A stretch of DNA of 64,000 nucleotides from Copromyces sp. CBS 386.78 (taxonomy: Eukaryota; Ascomycota; Sordariomycetes; Sordariales; Sordariaceae): assembly GCA_030685235.1 (NCBI GenBank), contig MU839126.1:184031-248030 (forward strand), given 5' to 3'. The position numbers and the translations under genes are program-made. The notes beneath the pieces were generated by a model, which made no database searches, was not told the DNA's origin, and saw only the letters and a list, made by a program, of their open reading frames with translations. Below, piece after piece: positions 33,643-45,336 of the stretch; position 1 is the stretch's first letter, and every line of letters begins with the position of its first letter.

Positions 33643-36306
33643 ATGGCTTTCCACGCAAGTGGGCTGCCGGTAAGTCTCGCCCAATCCCGTCTTCTTTTAT
33701 CAGAGGGAAGCTGACCCCTCCGCGCGCCTGCTAGACCATCGCGGCGGCAACCACCGAGTTGTGGCCATCCATCGCGACAACCTTGACCGTTCCCTTCAGG
33801 TTACCGACCTCCCTTAGGGAGCAACAACATCCCCAAAGATCCCTCGACTCTCACAGCTCGACGACATCCTCGAACGCCTCCCGCGAGCTTGCTAGCTCCC
33901 CCGCGCGCGAAGCTTCAAGCTCCTCGGCTCTCCCCACCTTCCTGAGAAACGCGCCTCTCCTCCAGACCGTTGTCCCTCAGGGTCTAGCAAATGCTGCGCC
34001 TACAAACATCTTTTCGGAAATTTCAAGCATGTCTTCCCGCCAGCTCGCCATGGCGAACCCCCTCTTCCGCCGTTCGTTCTCGGCGCTCATGTCGAGGCCC
34101 ATTGGCACTGTCAACACCCTCCGGTCCATGAGCACTCACCAGCCCGGTCGCATTCCGTCTTTCTTCCGTTCCCCAGTACACTCTCCTCTCGGTTTCACTC
34201 TCCAGGTCCGCAACTTTGGAAACGGTGGTCTTTCGCATAGCCTTCTGGCTGCTCGCGAGGCTGCTGCCAACCAGTTCCCAACCAGCGCCGGTGCTCAGTA
34301 CGCTTTCTACCAGGCTCTTCTTAAGGCGAACATGCCTGCTATCATTATCGAGAGATATCAGTCTGGACGCTTCGCTACGAACGAGCAAGTAGACCAGATC
34401 TACCAGCGCGCCCTTGCCATCTCCTCCGGTCAACCCTACACGCCTGCGAACAACGCTACTGTCGATAACACTGTCTATCACCCTTCCGGTTTCACCGCTA
34501 GCCAGATCCATGCCGCTGGTACCGCCGCTGCTGCTCAGCACAGTGGCGGAAACATGGCCATGGTCAAGCCCGTCGCTGCTGGTGCCAAGACTGGTCCTCT
34601 GCATATCGTGGTTGATGAAAGTTTCGGAAGCGCTGCCCTGAGATGGGTCAAGTTTCTCATGTGGTTCACTCTCTTCACGTATCTCAGCATGGTTGTCATC
34701 ACTATGGTCTTCGAGGGCTTGAGCAGCATTAAGCGCCCTGGTGGCAAGCTCGAGGCCAACGAGGTCAAACCCGAGAATCAGAAGGCTCGCTTCGCTGATG
34801 TCCACGGTTGCGACGAGGCCAAGGAAGAGCTTCAGGAGCTCATTGACTTCTTACGCAACCCCGAGAAGTACTCTACTCTTGGTGGCAAGCTCCCCAAGGG
34901 TGTGTTGCTCGTTGGACCCCCCGGTACTGGTAAAACTCTTCTGGCTCGTGCTGTCGCTGGCGAAGCTGGCGTTCCCTTCTTCAACATGTCTGGTTCTGAA
35001 TTCGAAGAGGTCTACGTCGGTGTTGGCGCAAAGCGTGTTCGTGATCTCTTTGCTGCCGCCAAGGCCAAGGCTCCCTCAATTGTTTTCATTGACGAACTTG
35101 ACGCTATCGGTGGCAGGCGTAACTCCAGGGACGCTACCTACGTACGTCAGACTCTCAACCAGCTTCTTACCGAGCTGGACGGTTTCGAGCAGAACAGTGG
35201 TGTGATCATCATCGGCGCCACCAACTTCCCCGAGTCTCTTGATAAGGCGCTTACCCGTCCCGGCCGTTTCGATCGCAATGTCGTTGTCTCTCTTCCCGAT
35301 GTCCGTGGCCGCATGGCCATTCTCCAGCATCACGCCAAGCGCATCAAGGCTGCCGCTGATGTCAACCTGGAGGCCATCGCTTCCAGGACTTCGGGTCTTT
35401 CTGGTGCCGAGCTGGAAAACATTGTCAACCAGGCTGCTATTCACGCCAGCAAGTTGAAGGCTCAGTCTGTTACTCAAAAGGATTTCGAGTGGGCAAAGGA
35501 CAAGGTCATCATGGGTGCTGAGAAGCGTAGTATGGTTATCACAGCCAAGGAAAAAGAGATGACTGCCTATCATGAGGCCGGCCACGCCCTCGTCGGATAT
35601 TACGCCAAGGACAGCGCAAGCTCGCTCTACAAGGTCACCATCCTTCCTCGTGGTCAGACTCTTGGCCACACTGCCTACCTCCCCGAGATGGACAAGCACT
35701 CGTACACTGTCAGGGACTACTTGGGCATGATTGACCGTGCCATGGGCGGCAAGGTCGCTGAGGAAATTGTCTACGGTAACGAGCTTGTGACCAGCGGTGT
35801 TAGCGCTGTACGTTCTTCCCCCACTACTCGACTTGATTTGACAGGCCAACTAACACTTCATCTAGGATCTTGACATGGCCACCAGAACCGCCTGGCAGAT
35901 GGTTGCTCAACTCGGCATGTCTGAGAAGCTCGGCCCTGTCGAGTACCTCCGCAAGTACAACCAGCTCAGCTCCGAGACCAGGGCGATGGTCGAGTCCGAG
36001 GTGAAGAGAGTTCTGGACGAGTCCTACGAGCGTGCGCGTAACCTGCTCACCGAAAAGAGGAAGGAACTCGACTTCTTGGCCAAGGCGCTCGTGGAGTACG
36101 AGACGCTGGACAAGAAGGAGGTCGAGAGGGTGATTCGGGGAGAGAAGTTGCAGGATCGCATCTCGGTGCCGCCAGGGCCCATGTCCATCCCCAAGCCCAG
36201 CGACACCCTGGAGCCGGGCCTCCCCCTACCACCTCTACCCGGTGATGTGCCGCCCCCGGGTGACAGCGGTCCGGGACCGGCCCCGCCGCCGCCTGTGCCC
36301 GCGTAG
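33643..36306 (+). CDS. yme1: Mitochondrial i-AAA protease (Yme1 / IAP-1)
   Basis: This ATP-dependent zinc protease sits in the inner mitochondrial membrane facing the intermembrane space and degrades misfolded and regulatory proteins. Exons are 33643-33669, 33735-35807 and 35866-36306, giving 2541 nt, or 846 residues. The N-terminal 250 residues are Ser/Arg/Ala-rich, as in a mitochondrial presequence region. A single membrane segment ([20 protein letters not shown]) precedes the AAA module: Walker A GPPGTGKT at 403-410, Walker [12 protein letters not shown], and the second region of homology TRPGRFDR. The M41 protease motif HEAGH is at 622-626, and the third metal ligand region follows after SAVDLD-like SADLDMATR, created by the last splice. 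The tail is unusually Pro-rich ([16 protein letters not shown]). The first exon encodes only nine residues, and its ATG is the first in good context. Confidence 0.94.
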
Positions 36307-38169
36307 GAATGAGTGGGTGAGAGAGTGAGTTGAGTGTAAGTAAAGGTGTGGGACAGGACATAAACACTTGTCTTATAAATCAATGATGAACAAACAAACC
36401 AACAAAAAGCCTGGCTTTTCTCATTGTCATGGGGGTCAGGTATACAAAAAGCATAAATCTCACCACATACACAACACAACAACACCATTCTAATGGGTAG
36501 CGGGGTTAGGGTATCCAATCAGGCTCTTCTTTCTTTTTTTACGAGTTGTATTTTAGCTTTCCCTCTTCATATTGTTGGGTTTTTATTTTCTGGCATTCAG
36601 CGCATCATTTTCCTACAAAGAAATTGATAAGGACGGGGAAGGATGAAGATGGGACGAAGATGGGAGGGAAGAATGGATATAGGAGGTTGTGGTTGGTTGG
36701 AAGGGCGCATTAGATGGCGTTTTTGTGTGTTGAGTACTTGAGTTAGGTTTAGTACACTTTACTTTTTGCTACCACTTCCACTTCACTCTTGACAGGATCA
36801 AGTGTGCATTTTCAGCGATGTTTCACCGAAAGACATTCACGGTCACCTTTCCATCCGAGGTTAGGCATGTCCTCAATCACGATAATCTTTGTGTCATGTT
36901 GCTTCTTCTGTTTTCCATGTCTCTGTCCTGCATCGTAGGACACAAGCAAGCCATTCGAGTAAGCCACTGGCTGGGACACTGGAGCAAGAGGCTTCGGAGC
37001 TGACATAACCAAAGTGGAAAGCGGGAAACTTACACGAAGGCTGCTACTTGAGGCTGAACTGCACGATTGATGTGGATTTCAGCCTCATGTATCGGTCTTG
37101 TAGTGTATGGACGGGCCTAGAGATCCGGATCGCATGATGAGGCAGGTTTAGCAGGCGGGAGGATGTGGAGGATGTTTGATGTTCAGTTGATCTTCCTGTT
37201 GACAGATGGGTGTGGGTGGATTTTGGGTGGTTGTATTGTCGATCACTTCTCGGATTGTTGTTTGAGGCTGTGTGTGTGTGTAGCTGTCAAACCCGTATGC
37301 ATAATATAGTGTACTGTTCAAGTTATACCGCCAGCTAGTTACCTCGACGAGTTTCTCTATCGCTGTTTGTCTGAAAGACCCTCGAGGGAGGTGGTTACGC
37401 CATGTTTGGTTTGCTCGCACTGCACAACACAGTCCCGGCGGGTGTCACGATGGCGTTCTCCTAAAGGAGTGGGTGAGTGCACGACATGGGCATGGAAATC
37501 ATTAAATGCTTGTATAAGACTGTGTTTCCATGCACCATAGTGAGCTACATTGGAGTGTAGAGAGTTCTCGAGATGTGGTGGTCTCGGAGTCGAGGAAAGC
37601 CTAAACATGTTATCATGGAAAGTCCATGTAAGTGCAACTTTGCCAAGGCCGCGATGGCTTCAGATATGATTCCACAGGTGTGTTAGGTTTCGCTCGGAGT
37701 TGTTTGGACTACTGCCAGATATCGGATGTCGGCTAGACTTGAGGCCAACCGTTAAATGGAAAAGGGTTGGCACATGCCAAGTTCAAGTAAAGTATGTACC
37801 TTAATAAGATGCAACAGATATTGCAGTGATCTCGGTCGGGGATGTTAGTGTGCCATGGGGCGGTAATGAGGTATCATGTCCAAACCACCTAAAAGAAAGA
37901 GGAGGCTCCGGCTTCGATCAATTCTGTTACCGGCATTTTGTTTCATCTGGATAGGGTGGTTTGATGTTGTGTGGTTGTTGGTTCTTGGTTATTGTTGTTG
38001 CGTGCCGCGCTTCGATGTTAGAATAAAGTTACCGGCTACCACGGCCAATCATCTACCCAATGAACTTTACAGGATGAAGCAGTTCATCTCGATATTTCTT
38101 TGCTTTGACGATGTTGTGCTAGGTATCGTGTTGGTTGTGAGCGTCAGAGTATCAAATCAATTGATACCT
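36307..38169. other. Intergenic region downstream of the i-AAA gene
   Basis: About 1.9 kb contains the 3' untranslated region of the protease gene and then spacer. Frames of 60-100 codons occur on both strands but none has a family signature or a plausible gene structure. An unannotated non-coding transcript cannot be excluded. Confidence 0.45.
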
Positions 38170-38171
38170 TA

Positions 38172-38253
38172 AACTGATAGTCAAAAAATACTGTCCCCTC
38201 CCTCTCATGTTCAATGCACTATAGGGGGGGACAGTATTTTTTGACCATCACTG
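38172..38253. mobile_element. 82-bp foldback, possible mariner-type micro-MITE
   Basis: Two 27-base arms pair across a 28-base loop: the right arm, read inverted, begins CAGTGATGGTCAAAAAATAC and the left arm AACTGATAGTCAAAAAATAC, with three mismatches in total. The dinucleotide TA lies outside each arm (38170-38171 and 38254-38255). TA duplication with a CAGT-like end is the habit of Tc1/mariner elements, so this may be a very short non-autonomous copy. It could instead be a simple transcription-terminating hairpin. Confidence 0.6.
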
Positions 38254-38255
38254 TA

Positions 38256-39455
38256 CTAGCGAGTTGTCCCTTCATGTTGCGCAGGGTGCGACGCGCTAAA
38301 TTGTTAGAGAGACAGAGCTGGCCGCACGGGCCCGCGGTCTTGGATGCACGCCCCCCCGTTCCGACCCCAAAATGCAAGGCACAAGACACGCTGTGCCTTT
38401 GCTGTGCTTCCTGACTGACTGTTTGTTTGGCTGGGCAACCGTCAATTGGAAAGACGGGATGAATGCGCGGGAAGGGAAAAAGCGGGGGTTTTTCTCGTTG
38501 ATTCGTGCAGGTGTGCACCTCATCATTTTTCTGATCTTTCCCAATTGTCATTGTTGACAAACTGGCGTTTGGCATGGGACTTCTTTCCTCTACACGAGTA
38601 GTGCAATTCACAACCTCTTCCATTTGCTGGCCTCCCCTGGAATATTCCTGGGCTACGGAGTGGAGGGGAGTGGATTCCCTTCCCCCCTTGAGGTTCCTTC
38701 GCTTCTTCCGTTCTTCCTTTCGTTCTTTTCCACCGCCATGGGCCACCCTGCCCCTGTCTACCCTGCTGGATTTCCATGATCGCTTCCCTGTGCCATGCTC
38801 TCAACTGGATGAAAGTTACCTGGTTACATACTTAGCAAAGACGCGCTAACCCCTATCTTCGTTGGAGACCTGGGTGTCGTTTTGCTACCCGACTCAAAGG
38901 GAAATTTTGGAGGTTCATTCAGTCAAGTTTAGGGTCAGGGTGTTTTGTTCTGAAGCTACACCATATCGTACATCTCCTCCGAGATCCGAGACTTGGGACC
39001 AAGACAGCAGAGAGACAGAGACAGAGACAAGAGAGAGAAACACGGGCACGACTTATATCCAAGGTACACGTCAACAACGCATGGTGTAGCCAACAAGAGG
39101 CCGCTTGCTTCCTTCCTTCCTTCCTTCTTTCCTTTTCACCGCCGCGTCGCTGGGATTGGTCCTTCTCCAACTGTCACCGCCCGCCCTAAGGCCGATGATC
39201 AGTTCTGCCATGAGGTTTCGCTTCGATCCCATCTAGCACTGCACCACCAGCCTGTTTCGCCCCGGTCCAACCCGTCACACCACCCCTCGATTTTCCATCA
39301 TCCCAAAAGACACAGCAGTTTCCCCCGTCATCGACCCCGACTCCCTGTCCAAGTTCCGCAACGGGAACCAAAGCCATCAATACCATAACGACCGCCGTTC
39401 CGAACCGCTTCTCCAAGAAATCAACAAGACCAACGATAATAGATAACACAGCCCG
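38256..39455. promoter_or_regulatory. Upstream region of the sog2-like gene
   Basis: About 1.2 kb precedes the start at 39456. It contains simple repeats (GACAGA-type near 39,005-39,030 and CTTC repeats near 39,110-39,130) and pyrimidine-rich stretches. A long untranslated leader is likely because the last several hundred bases lack a competing gene. No gene is recognised. Confidence 0.4.
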
Positions 39456-42400
39456 ATGGATCGCCCGCGCGGTCTGCCTGATAACCCAGGGCTGGGCCGG
39501 CGAATGCCACCTGTTGGTGCCGGCCATGCCCATGGGAACTTTCCGCCGCCCCATCGCGATGCATCGACTTCGTCCCTATCGGCGTCGACGCCGTTATCCT
39601 CCAACCAAGTCATCGCCCTGGTGCGCGAGTCCATGCGCGTTGCTTACGAGAACGAAGCAAAGGCGACCGAGGGCATCAGCACCCTCAAGCCCGGTCTTAC
39701 CGTCGACCTGAGTAGAAAGAGGATCCAGAAGCTGCCAGACGAGGTGGTTGATATAATCAACAATGAGTTGGAGAGGTACTACGGCATCTCCGAATTACCT
39801 GCTGGTCGATCCATGGCTAACCTGTTCCTCTGCGACCCGACAGGCTTGCGCTATCACATAACTACATCCAGACCTTCCCTGCCCGATTCTCCGAGTGTAC
39901 CTCGCTTCGATACCTCAATGTCAGGTCGAATAGGATAAAGGAGTTTCCGCTCGCGGTAAGGCTGTACGTCATCGTTCTACCGAAAGGCTGTTGCTGACCG
40001 AATCCATACAGCTTTGCGACCTCAAATCACTAGAGATCCTAGATCTAGGGCGAAATATGCTCCGTGTCCTTCCGCCAGATATTGTGAAACTGTCGTCGCT
40101 CAAGGTCTTCTCGATACAGAAAAATGAGGTCTCCGAACTACCACTATGTCTGGCCGATATGCCGTCGCTCTCCGTCATCAAACTCGAAGGCAATCCCTTG
40201 GTCTTTCCACCACCTCAAGTTTTCCAGGTTCCGCCGCCAAGCGTACAGAACGAGGGTATCTTGAAGGAAAGCGAATTGACCGAAGTCGCGGTTACGGCCC
40301 GCGTTAAGAAGTACCTTAAGGCAAAGGCAAACAGCATACTAGAACGAGAACAAGCCGAAATACCAAACGACGAAACAGACGGTATCGAGACACCACGACC
40401 GACCGTCAAGCGCGTTTTCAGCGGGCGGTTTCCCATCAAGATCAACGGCACAGACGTTCCAGACCTTAGGTCGCCGAACTTGTCCCGTCCTCCGCCTATC
40501 CCAAGTCGATCCCATTATCGGGGGCTCTCCCAGCAGAGTTCCGCCCAGCGACGACCTGGCGTCATGCCACTCACAATTGGCAATCCTAACGAGCGAATGC
40601 GCAGTCACTCGGAAACAACGGGCGCACACCACTCGAGCCGCGAGCGATCCGAGAGCAGGTCGCGCCGTATGGGCATTGTCTCCAGAAAGGGCTCTGAACT
40701 CGGCACTCTTGACGAGTTGGAGGCCAAGGATCGATTCAGCATTCATTATCGTGGCCTCAGTCACGGTTCTGCCATGCAGCCTGGTAACGGCAGTATGCCT
40801 GGTCAGAGCCCAGCACCATCCAGTCCAGCCGACTCGATATCCTTGCAACGTCCCATCTATGTCCGGCGACTCTCGATCCTACCCGAAAGGAGGCGCGAAT
40901 CAAAGTTTATTGATCCGGTATTAGAGGCTGCTAAGGGCATCCTCTATTCCATCTTTCAGATTCACCCCATGATACAGATGTTGATGGGCCTTTCAAATGA
41001 CGGTAGTAGCAAACGTTCGAGCCTTGAGATCGTCTTTTACAATACCAATGCTCATGTGGAGCAATTGGAATTGGAAATTCAGAAGCACGACCAAGCAGGA
41101 GATGGCGGCGGGCCAAGGGAGAACGAGAACGTGCAGAGGGCATGCATTACGCTGGTGCAAGCATACAGCCATGTGTGCTCCCTGCTGGTCAATAATGTTG
41201 ATTTGTTTCTCGATAACGGCGACCCTAGGTACATCCGTACTCTCTTGACGCAGCTCTATAATAGCATCATGGAGCTGCGTGTTACATGCTCCCAGCCATC
41301 GCCCGGGATGCCCTCGCGCAATGTCCCGCCCGTCCCGCATCGGCCAGACCTCGAGACTATCCGACCGCACTCACGAGACAATTCGGTTACTCCCACGATC
41401 GACCGTCAACCACAGACCGCGAGACTACGGAATCCTGGACCAATGCATCCCCACGCCAACCTTCGTGTCGCGACGGATGTGCCGTTCAATAACGGCATGC
41501 ATCGACAAGTTATGAGTGCCGTGACGCCTCGGTCTGGGGAGCCTTTCCCCATCAGTGCGGGTGTTATGCGGTTGCCCATTGACGAGGAGGATCGGATATT
41601 CGAAAGGATTTTCCTGGCTTTGATGAAGTCTGCCGAACTCGCCCTCAAAGTTTTGCCGAATCTTAGCGCGCAGTTTAGCGTGGCTTTGCGGAATGCCACC
41701 ACGCAACGAGCGTCCGATCATGTGGTGCACTGTTGGAAAGCACTGATTGTGAAGTGCAACGATTCGATTCGTCATACGGAGATGTTGAAGGAAAAGCTAT
41801 CGAATATCAAGCTGAAAGAGCCAGGGATCCGTGGACAGCCGGGGTTTTGGAGGATGTGCAACGACTACATCGACGCCTGGTATGTCCTGGGTAAGAAAAC
41901 TATGCAGTTTCAAACCGACATCCAGTTGCCAGTCGATGCCAAATCCAGGATGCGGCCCATTCAGAAGGCTATGAAAGAGGCTTGGGAGTGCATGGTACAC
42001 TCACCGTGGTCCCATTTCCTCAAACCGCAGCCTAGTAGCGGCGGGCATGGAAGGGGCAGAATGAGAGGGAGAATGGGAGGTCCGGGAATGGAAGGAGTCG
42101 AGGATACATCGAGCCCTTACAGTACACATGGCACCAACACGCCAGTACCGATGCCAATGACGCCACAAAGCGCGGCTCTTGGTCCGGCTGTTCAGGCGAC
42201 GGTTCCATCGACACCCAAGAATGGTTCGTTTTCGGCGGCGTTCAATGGAGGCTTGTTCGAGAGGGCTGAGGCGCTCATTCAAATGGGAGGGCCAGGCATG
42301 GGAAGCCGAAGTGGAACCATGCAGTCGACGTCAACAGCAAGTCTGAACTCGATTGGCACAACGCTATCCGGGGAGAGTGCTATGACCCCGAACTCGGCAC

Positions 42401-42468
42401 TTAGTCCGGGTCCGGGGTCACTAGCGCCGCTTCCCTTCCGAATGAATAGTGGGAAGGTGGGCTTCTAG
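39456..42468 (+). CDS. sog2: Sog2-type leucine-rich-repeat protein of the RAM signalling network
   Basis: Sog2 supports the Cbk1/Orb6 NDR kinase pathway (RAM/MOR) that controls polarised growth and cell separation. Exons 39456-39775, 39844-39955 and 40012-42468 join to 2889 nt, or 962 residues. Residues 45-90 hold VIALVRESMRVAYENEAK, then TVDLSRKRIQKLPDEVVDIINNELERLALSHNYI begins the leucine-rich repeats, which continue (shown in pieces) as LRYLNVRSNRIKEFPLALCDL, LEILDLGRNMLRVLPPDIVKL, LKVFSIQKNEVSELPLCL and LSVIKLEGNPLVFP to about residue 215. The rest matches the SOG2 domain pattern: VYVRRLSILPERR-like RPIYVRRLSILPERRRESKF, AAKGILYSIFQIHPMI, DEEDRIFERIFLALMKSAELALKVLP and FWRMCNDYIDAWYVLGKKTM. 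Ser/Pro-rich linkers with SRSRR and RSHSETT resemble kinase target regions. The protein is probably cytoplasmic and enriched at hyphal tips by analogy. Confidence 0.9.
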
Positions 42469-43673
42469 GCGAGGGCCCGTGTATTCATCAGAAAAAAGCA
42501 CGCAACACATTGCACCAGGATTTTCTTATACAGTTATCGGGAGAGCTCCCCCCCAGGCTGCAGGTTCAGCGGTTGGGATGGATGCGATATCTCTCTCACA
42601 CATGTGGCTACAAATGTTTTCTTGGTACGGCAACAGGTGGTCAGAGTCTATAGGTCTTTCTTCAAAAGACAAGCCGTTCCTGTGTTTTTTTTTTTTTTTG
42701 GGTCTCTCATTTCCTATATGTACTATGTATATCTACACACACAAGCATCTAGGCGTTCTTATTTCCTGAACGGGGGATTGGAAGAAGGGGGAGCATTGGT
42801 GGGTAGCGGTTGGGACGGACGGACGGATGGACGGGACTGGAAGCGAGCAAATACAGGTTGCATGCATGCATGGTAAAGGGAGTCCGCGACGGCGAGGAAA
42901 GGTGAACTGAACTGAACATATAAGGCTGGCATTTGCAACAGACGAGGAAAAGTTTAGGTATAGCACAAATTCTATAATGTGTGCAATCAATTTCGAGTCC
43001 ACTCCAAGATTGAAGTCGGTCACTTGTGCAGAGAGGATATTAAACCGGGTTAAGATGAGTTGACAGGTGCAGTCTGCCGGCCTGGTCGTCAAAAAAGGGG
43101 GAATGTCAACAAACAAACAAACGACTTCACATTGCACACTGTCCCAATTGCAAAGCCAAAAGAAACCAACGAATGACGTGCATTAAATCTAGAACAAGCA
43201 ATTCAGAACAGCAGGCCATCCCCGGCAACGGTAAGTAAGCTTGAACTCCCCGAACGGAAGCTACCCCGCGTTACATTTGTGCAGCTGTGCCTCTTTTTGT
43301 GTGTCTTGCTCCGTCATTTCTCACCAGTCTGGCCCAGACTCTAGTCGTATAAATGGCCCCCGTCTCCACCCTCCTGCAATTGATATTAAAGACTTGCTAC
43401 CGTACCTTTGCTTACATCTAGAAGGATTATATATCACGCTGGGCGGCTGCGGCAGGTTGTCAAACTTGCGCCTACTTACTTATCCATCAATTGCGACAGT
43501 CAGGGGCTGGTGTCATCGATGCTGAATAAGAAATCTTCTTTGAACCTCTCCACGCTCGATCTAATTCACTTTCTCTGTCGACCTATACAGAATTGGCGTC
43601 ACTTACTTACACCCACTCTGATATCAACACAAGACGATAAGTGACGAACAACCAACGAAAACAACAGTCCAGT
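42469..43673. other. Intergenic region between sog2 and the BLOC1S1-like gene
   Basis: This is 3' untranslated region and spacer, including a run of 16 T near 42,687-42,702 and GGAC-type tandem repeats near 42,815-42,835. Frames present are short. No gene is recognised. Confidence 0.45.
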
Positions 43674-45014
43674 ATGTCTCGACCATCCCGCCCCAACTTC
43701 CTCCAACCAGCCCGGTCCGCTCCGGCCCCGGCATCGGTAACCAACACCAATGTCACTGCCGCCATGGTATCCATCCCCAGCGACGTTGATATTGACGTTG
43801 GCGATCCCGAATACCATTCACATCATGACACGGAACACCGGCCAAGTCCAGGTCCGGGATCAGTAACAGCCACATCAACAACTACTGGACGCGCCTCATC
43901 AGCTTTCTCCCTCCCTTTTTTTGCAGGGTCAGCAGCGTCAAAGAGATCAACAGCCCCTACTACTGTGTCATCAGTTTCGACGGCGCCGGGACCGATTGTT
44001 CCTGTTCCGAATGTTCACGCGCAGGCTTATACCGGCCAAGTGGTTCCACCGGCGGCAGGTTCAACCTCCACTACAACAACCACGGGGTCATCAACCTCGG
44101 GCGCCTCAACAACCACAACAACCAATACCAATACCAATACCAACGCCCGTCGCTCCGCCCCTGCCTTCCCACCTCCTTCGCAGTCTCAGTCCCAAACTTT
44201 TCGTCCTGGCGCTCAACAAGCTCCTCACACGCCTCGAACCCCCACTGCCACCGGCACCTCTACTCTACCGACCGCGCAAGCCCGCACAGCAGTCCTAGCC
44301 TCCATCTCCAACCTCCTAGACCGGGAACTCACCGGCCGGGCCTCGTTGCTCCATCAGAACCACAACGCCATCTTGAAACAAGAGCGCGAAATGACAAAAG
44401 CTGTTGAGGGGTTCAAGAAGGACAACGATAAGCTGGAAAAGCTGGCGAGGGAGGGGACGAAAAAGCTGAAGGAGGTGGGGGATGTGCAGAACTGGGCGGA
44501 GGTTCTGGAGAGGGGGTTTTTGAGGGTTGAGGAGACTATTAGGAGGGCGAATCATGACTGGGGGAGCGAAGATGGTAGTTGGTCTGGGAGTTATAGTGGA
44601 AGTGATTACAGTGGGAGTTGGTCTGGGAGTGAGAGGGAGGATGGGGATGAGAGGGTAAGGGATGGGGAAAGTGAGCGAAAGGACGGTAAAGGTGATGGAG
44701 TGAAGAGAGAGAACGGGGGGCAGCAGGGTGAGATAGTTGGGAGTGGAAGTAAGGCCCCTAAAGGGGAAGAAAAGGCTGTTGAGGCAAAGGGCGTCGATGG
44801 TGAGAGAGAAGAAGTAACAAGAGACGCTGAAGGGGACGTGGTCATGACCACTGAAGATGATGTCCAAGAGAGACATACGAAACTTGACAAGGGGAAGGGA
44901 AAGGCGGTCGATGATACGATAACGGAACCCTCGATGGTGCCGCTACCCCGATCACCAGAACTCAGTGACCCTGGAGGCGCACAGTTTCCGAGTTTGCCAC
45001 CTGCGGCGGTATAA
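43674..45014 (+). CDS. BLOC1S1/GCN5L1-like protein with long disordered flanks
   Basis: This is an intronless frame from ATG 43674 giving 446 residues. The only conserved part is a helical block at about residues 200-300: RTAVLASISNLLDRELTGRA, then NHNAILKQEREMTKAVEGF, KDNDKLEKLAREGTKKL and KEVGDVQNWAEVLERGFLRVEE. The VGDVQNWAE part corresponds to the IGDVENWAR signature of GCN5L1/BLOC1S1 (Bls1 in yeast), a subunit of the BLOC-1 complex that acts in endosomal sorting. Human and yeast members are about 125-150 residues, so this protein carries large additions: about 200 N-terminal residues rich in Ser/Thr/Pro, and a Ser/Gly then acidic tail (SGSYSGSDYSGSWSGSE). The gene converges on tsc13. The assignment rests on this single motif. 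Confidence 0.7.
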   Translation: MSRPSRPNFLQPARSAPAPASVTNTNVTAAMVSIPSDVDIDVGDPEYHSHHDTEHRPSPGPGSVTATSTTTGRASSAFSLPFFAGSAASKRSTAPTTVSSVSTAPGPIVPVPNVHAQAYTGQVVPPAAGSTSTTTTTGSSTSGASTTTTTNTNTNTNARRSAPAFPPPSQSQSQTFRPGAQQAPHTPRTPTATGTSTLPTAQARTAVLASISNLLDRELTGRASLLHQNHNAILKQEREMTKAVEGFKKDNDKLEKLAREGTKKLKEVGDVQNWAEVLERGFLRVEETIRRANHDWGSEDGSWSGSYSGSDYSGSWSGSEREDGDERVRDGESERKDGKGDGVKRENGGQQGEIVGSGSKAPKGEEKAVEAKGVDGEREEVTRDAEGDVVMTTEDDVQERHTKLDKGKGKAVDDTITEPSMVPLPRSPELSDPGGAQFPSLPPAAV

Positions 45015-45336
45015 GTCCCCCTTTTGTTTGGAGGATGTTTGACGATGTCACGACGTAACGATTTGAAATACTAAAAGGCGGGATATCATGTCATTCGAGT
45101 TTGGAAACTCGTACATTTCATTACACATTTCCATCACCAATTTTATCTAACACTCTATAACATACGACAATCGAAGAGTGATGACTCCAATTACGTCACA
45201 ACCATCGGTCTTTCAATTGTCGTACATCGAATGTACAAGAATGCTTGCATCTGACCACCAGCCCTAACTAAGCTGGAAGGCTATGCGCGACGCCCCTAGA
45301 CTTACCCCTAAGCCAAACCTCGATTGCAAGGCTAGC
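45015..45336. other. Convergent 3' spacer between the BLOC1S1-like gene and tsc13
   Basis: This stretch of 322 bp contains both 3' untranslated regions. I see no gene and no separate terminator structure. Confidence 0.45.

Noticed and set aside
35076..35849. 257-codon antisense frame within the i-AAA protease gene
   Set aside because: It is a shadow of the GC-biased third positions of the real gene on the other strand.
36307..39455. A missing gene in the 3.1-kb gap between the i-AAA and sog2 genes
   Set aside because: Six-frame reading gives only short frames without family motifs or joinable exons; an untranslated transcript remains possible but cannot be supported.
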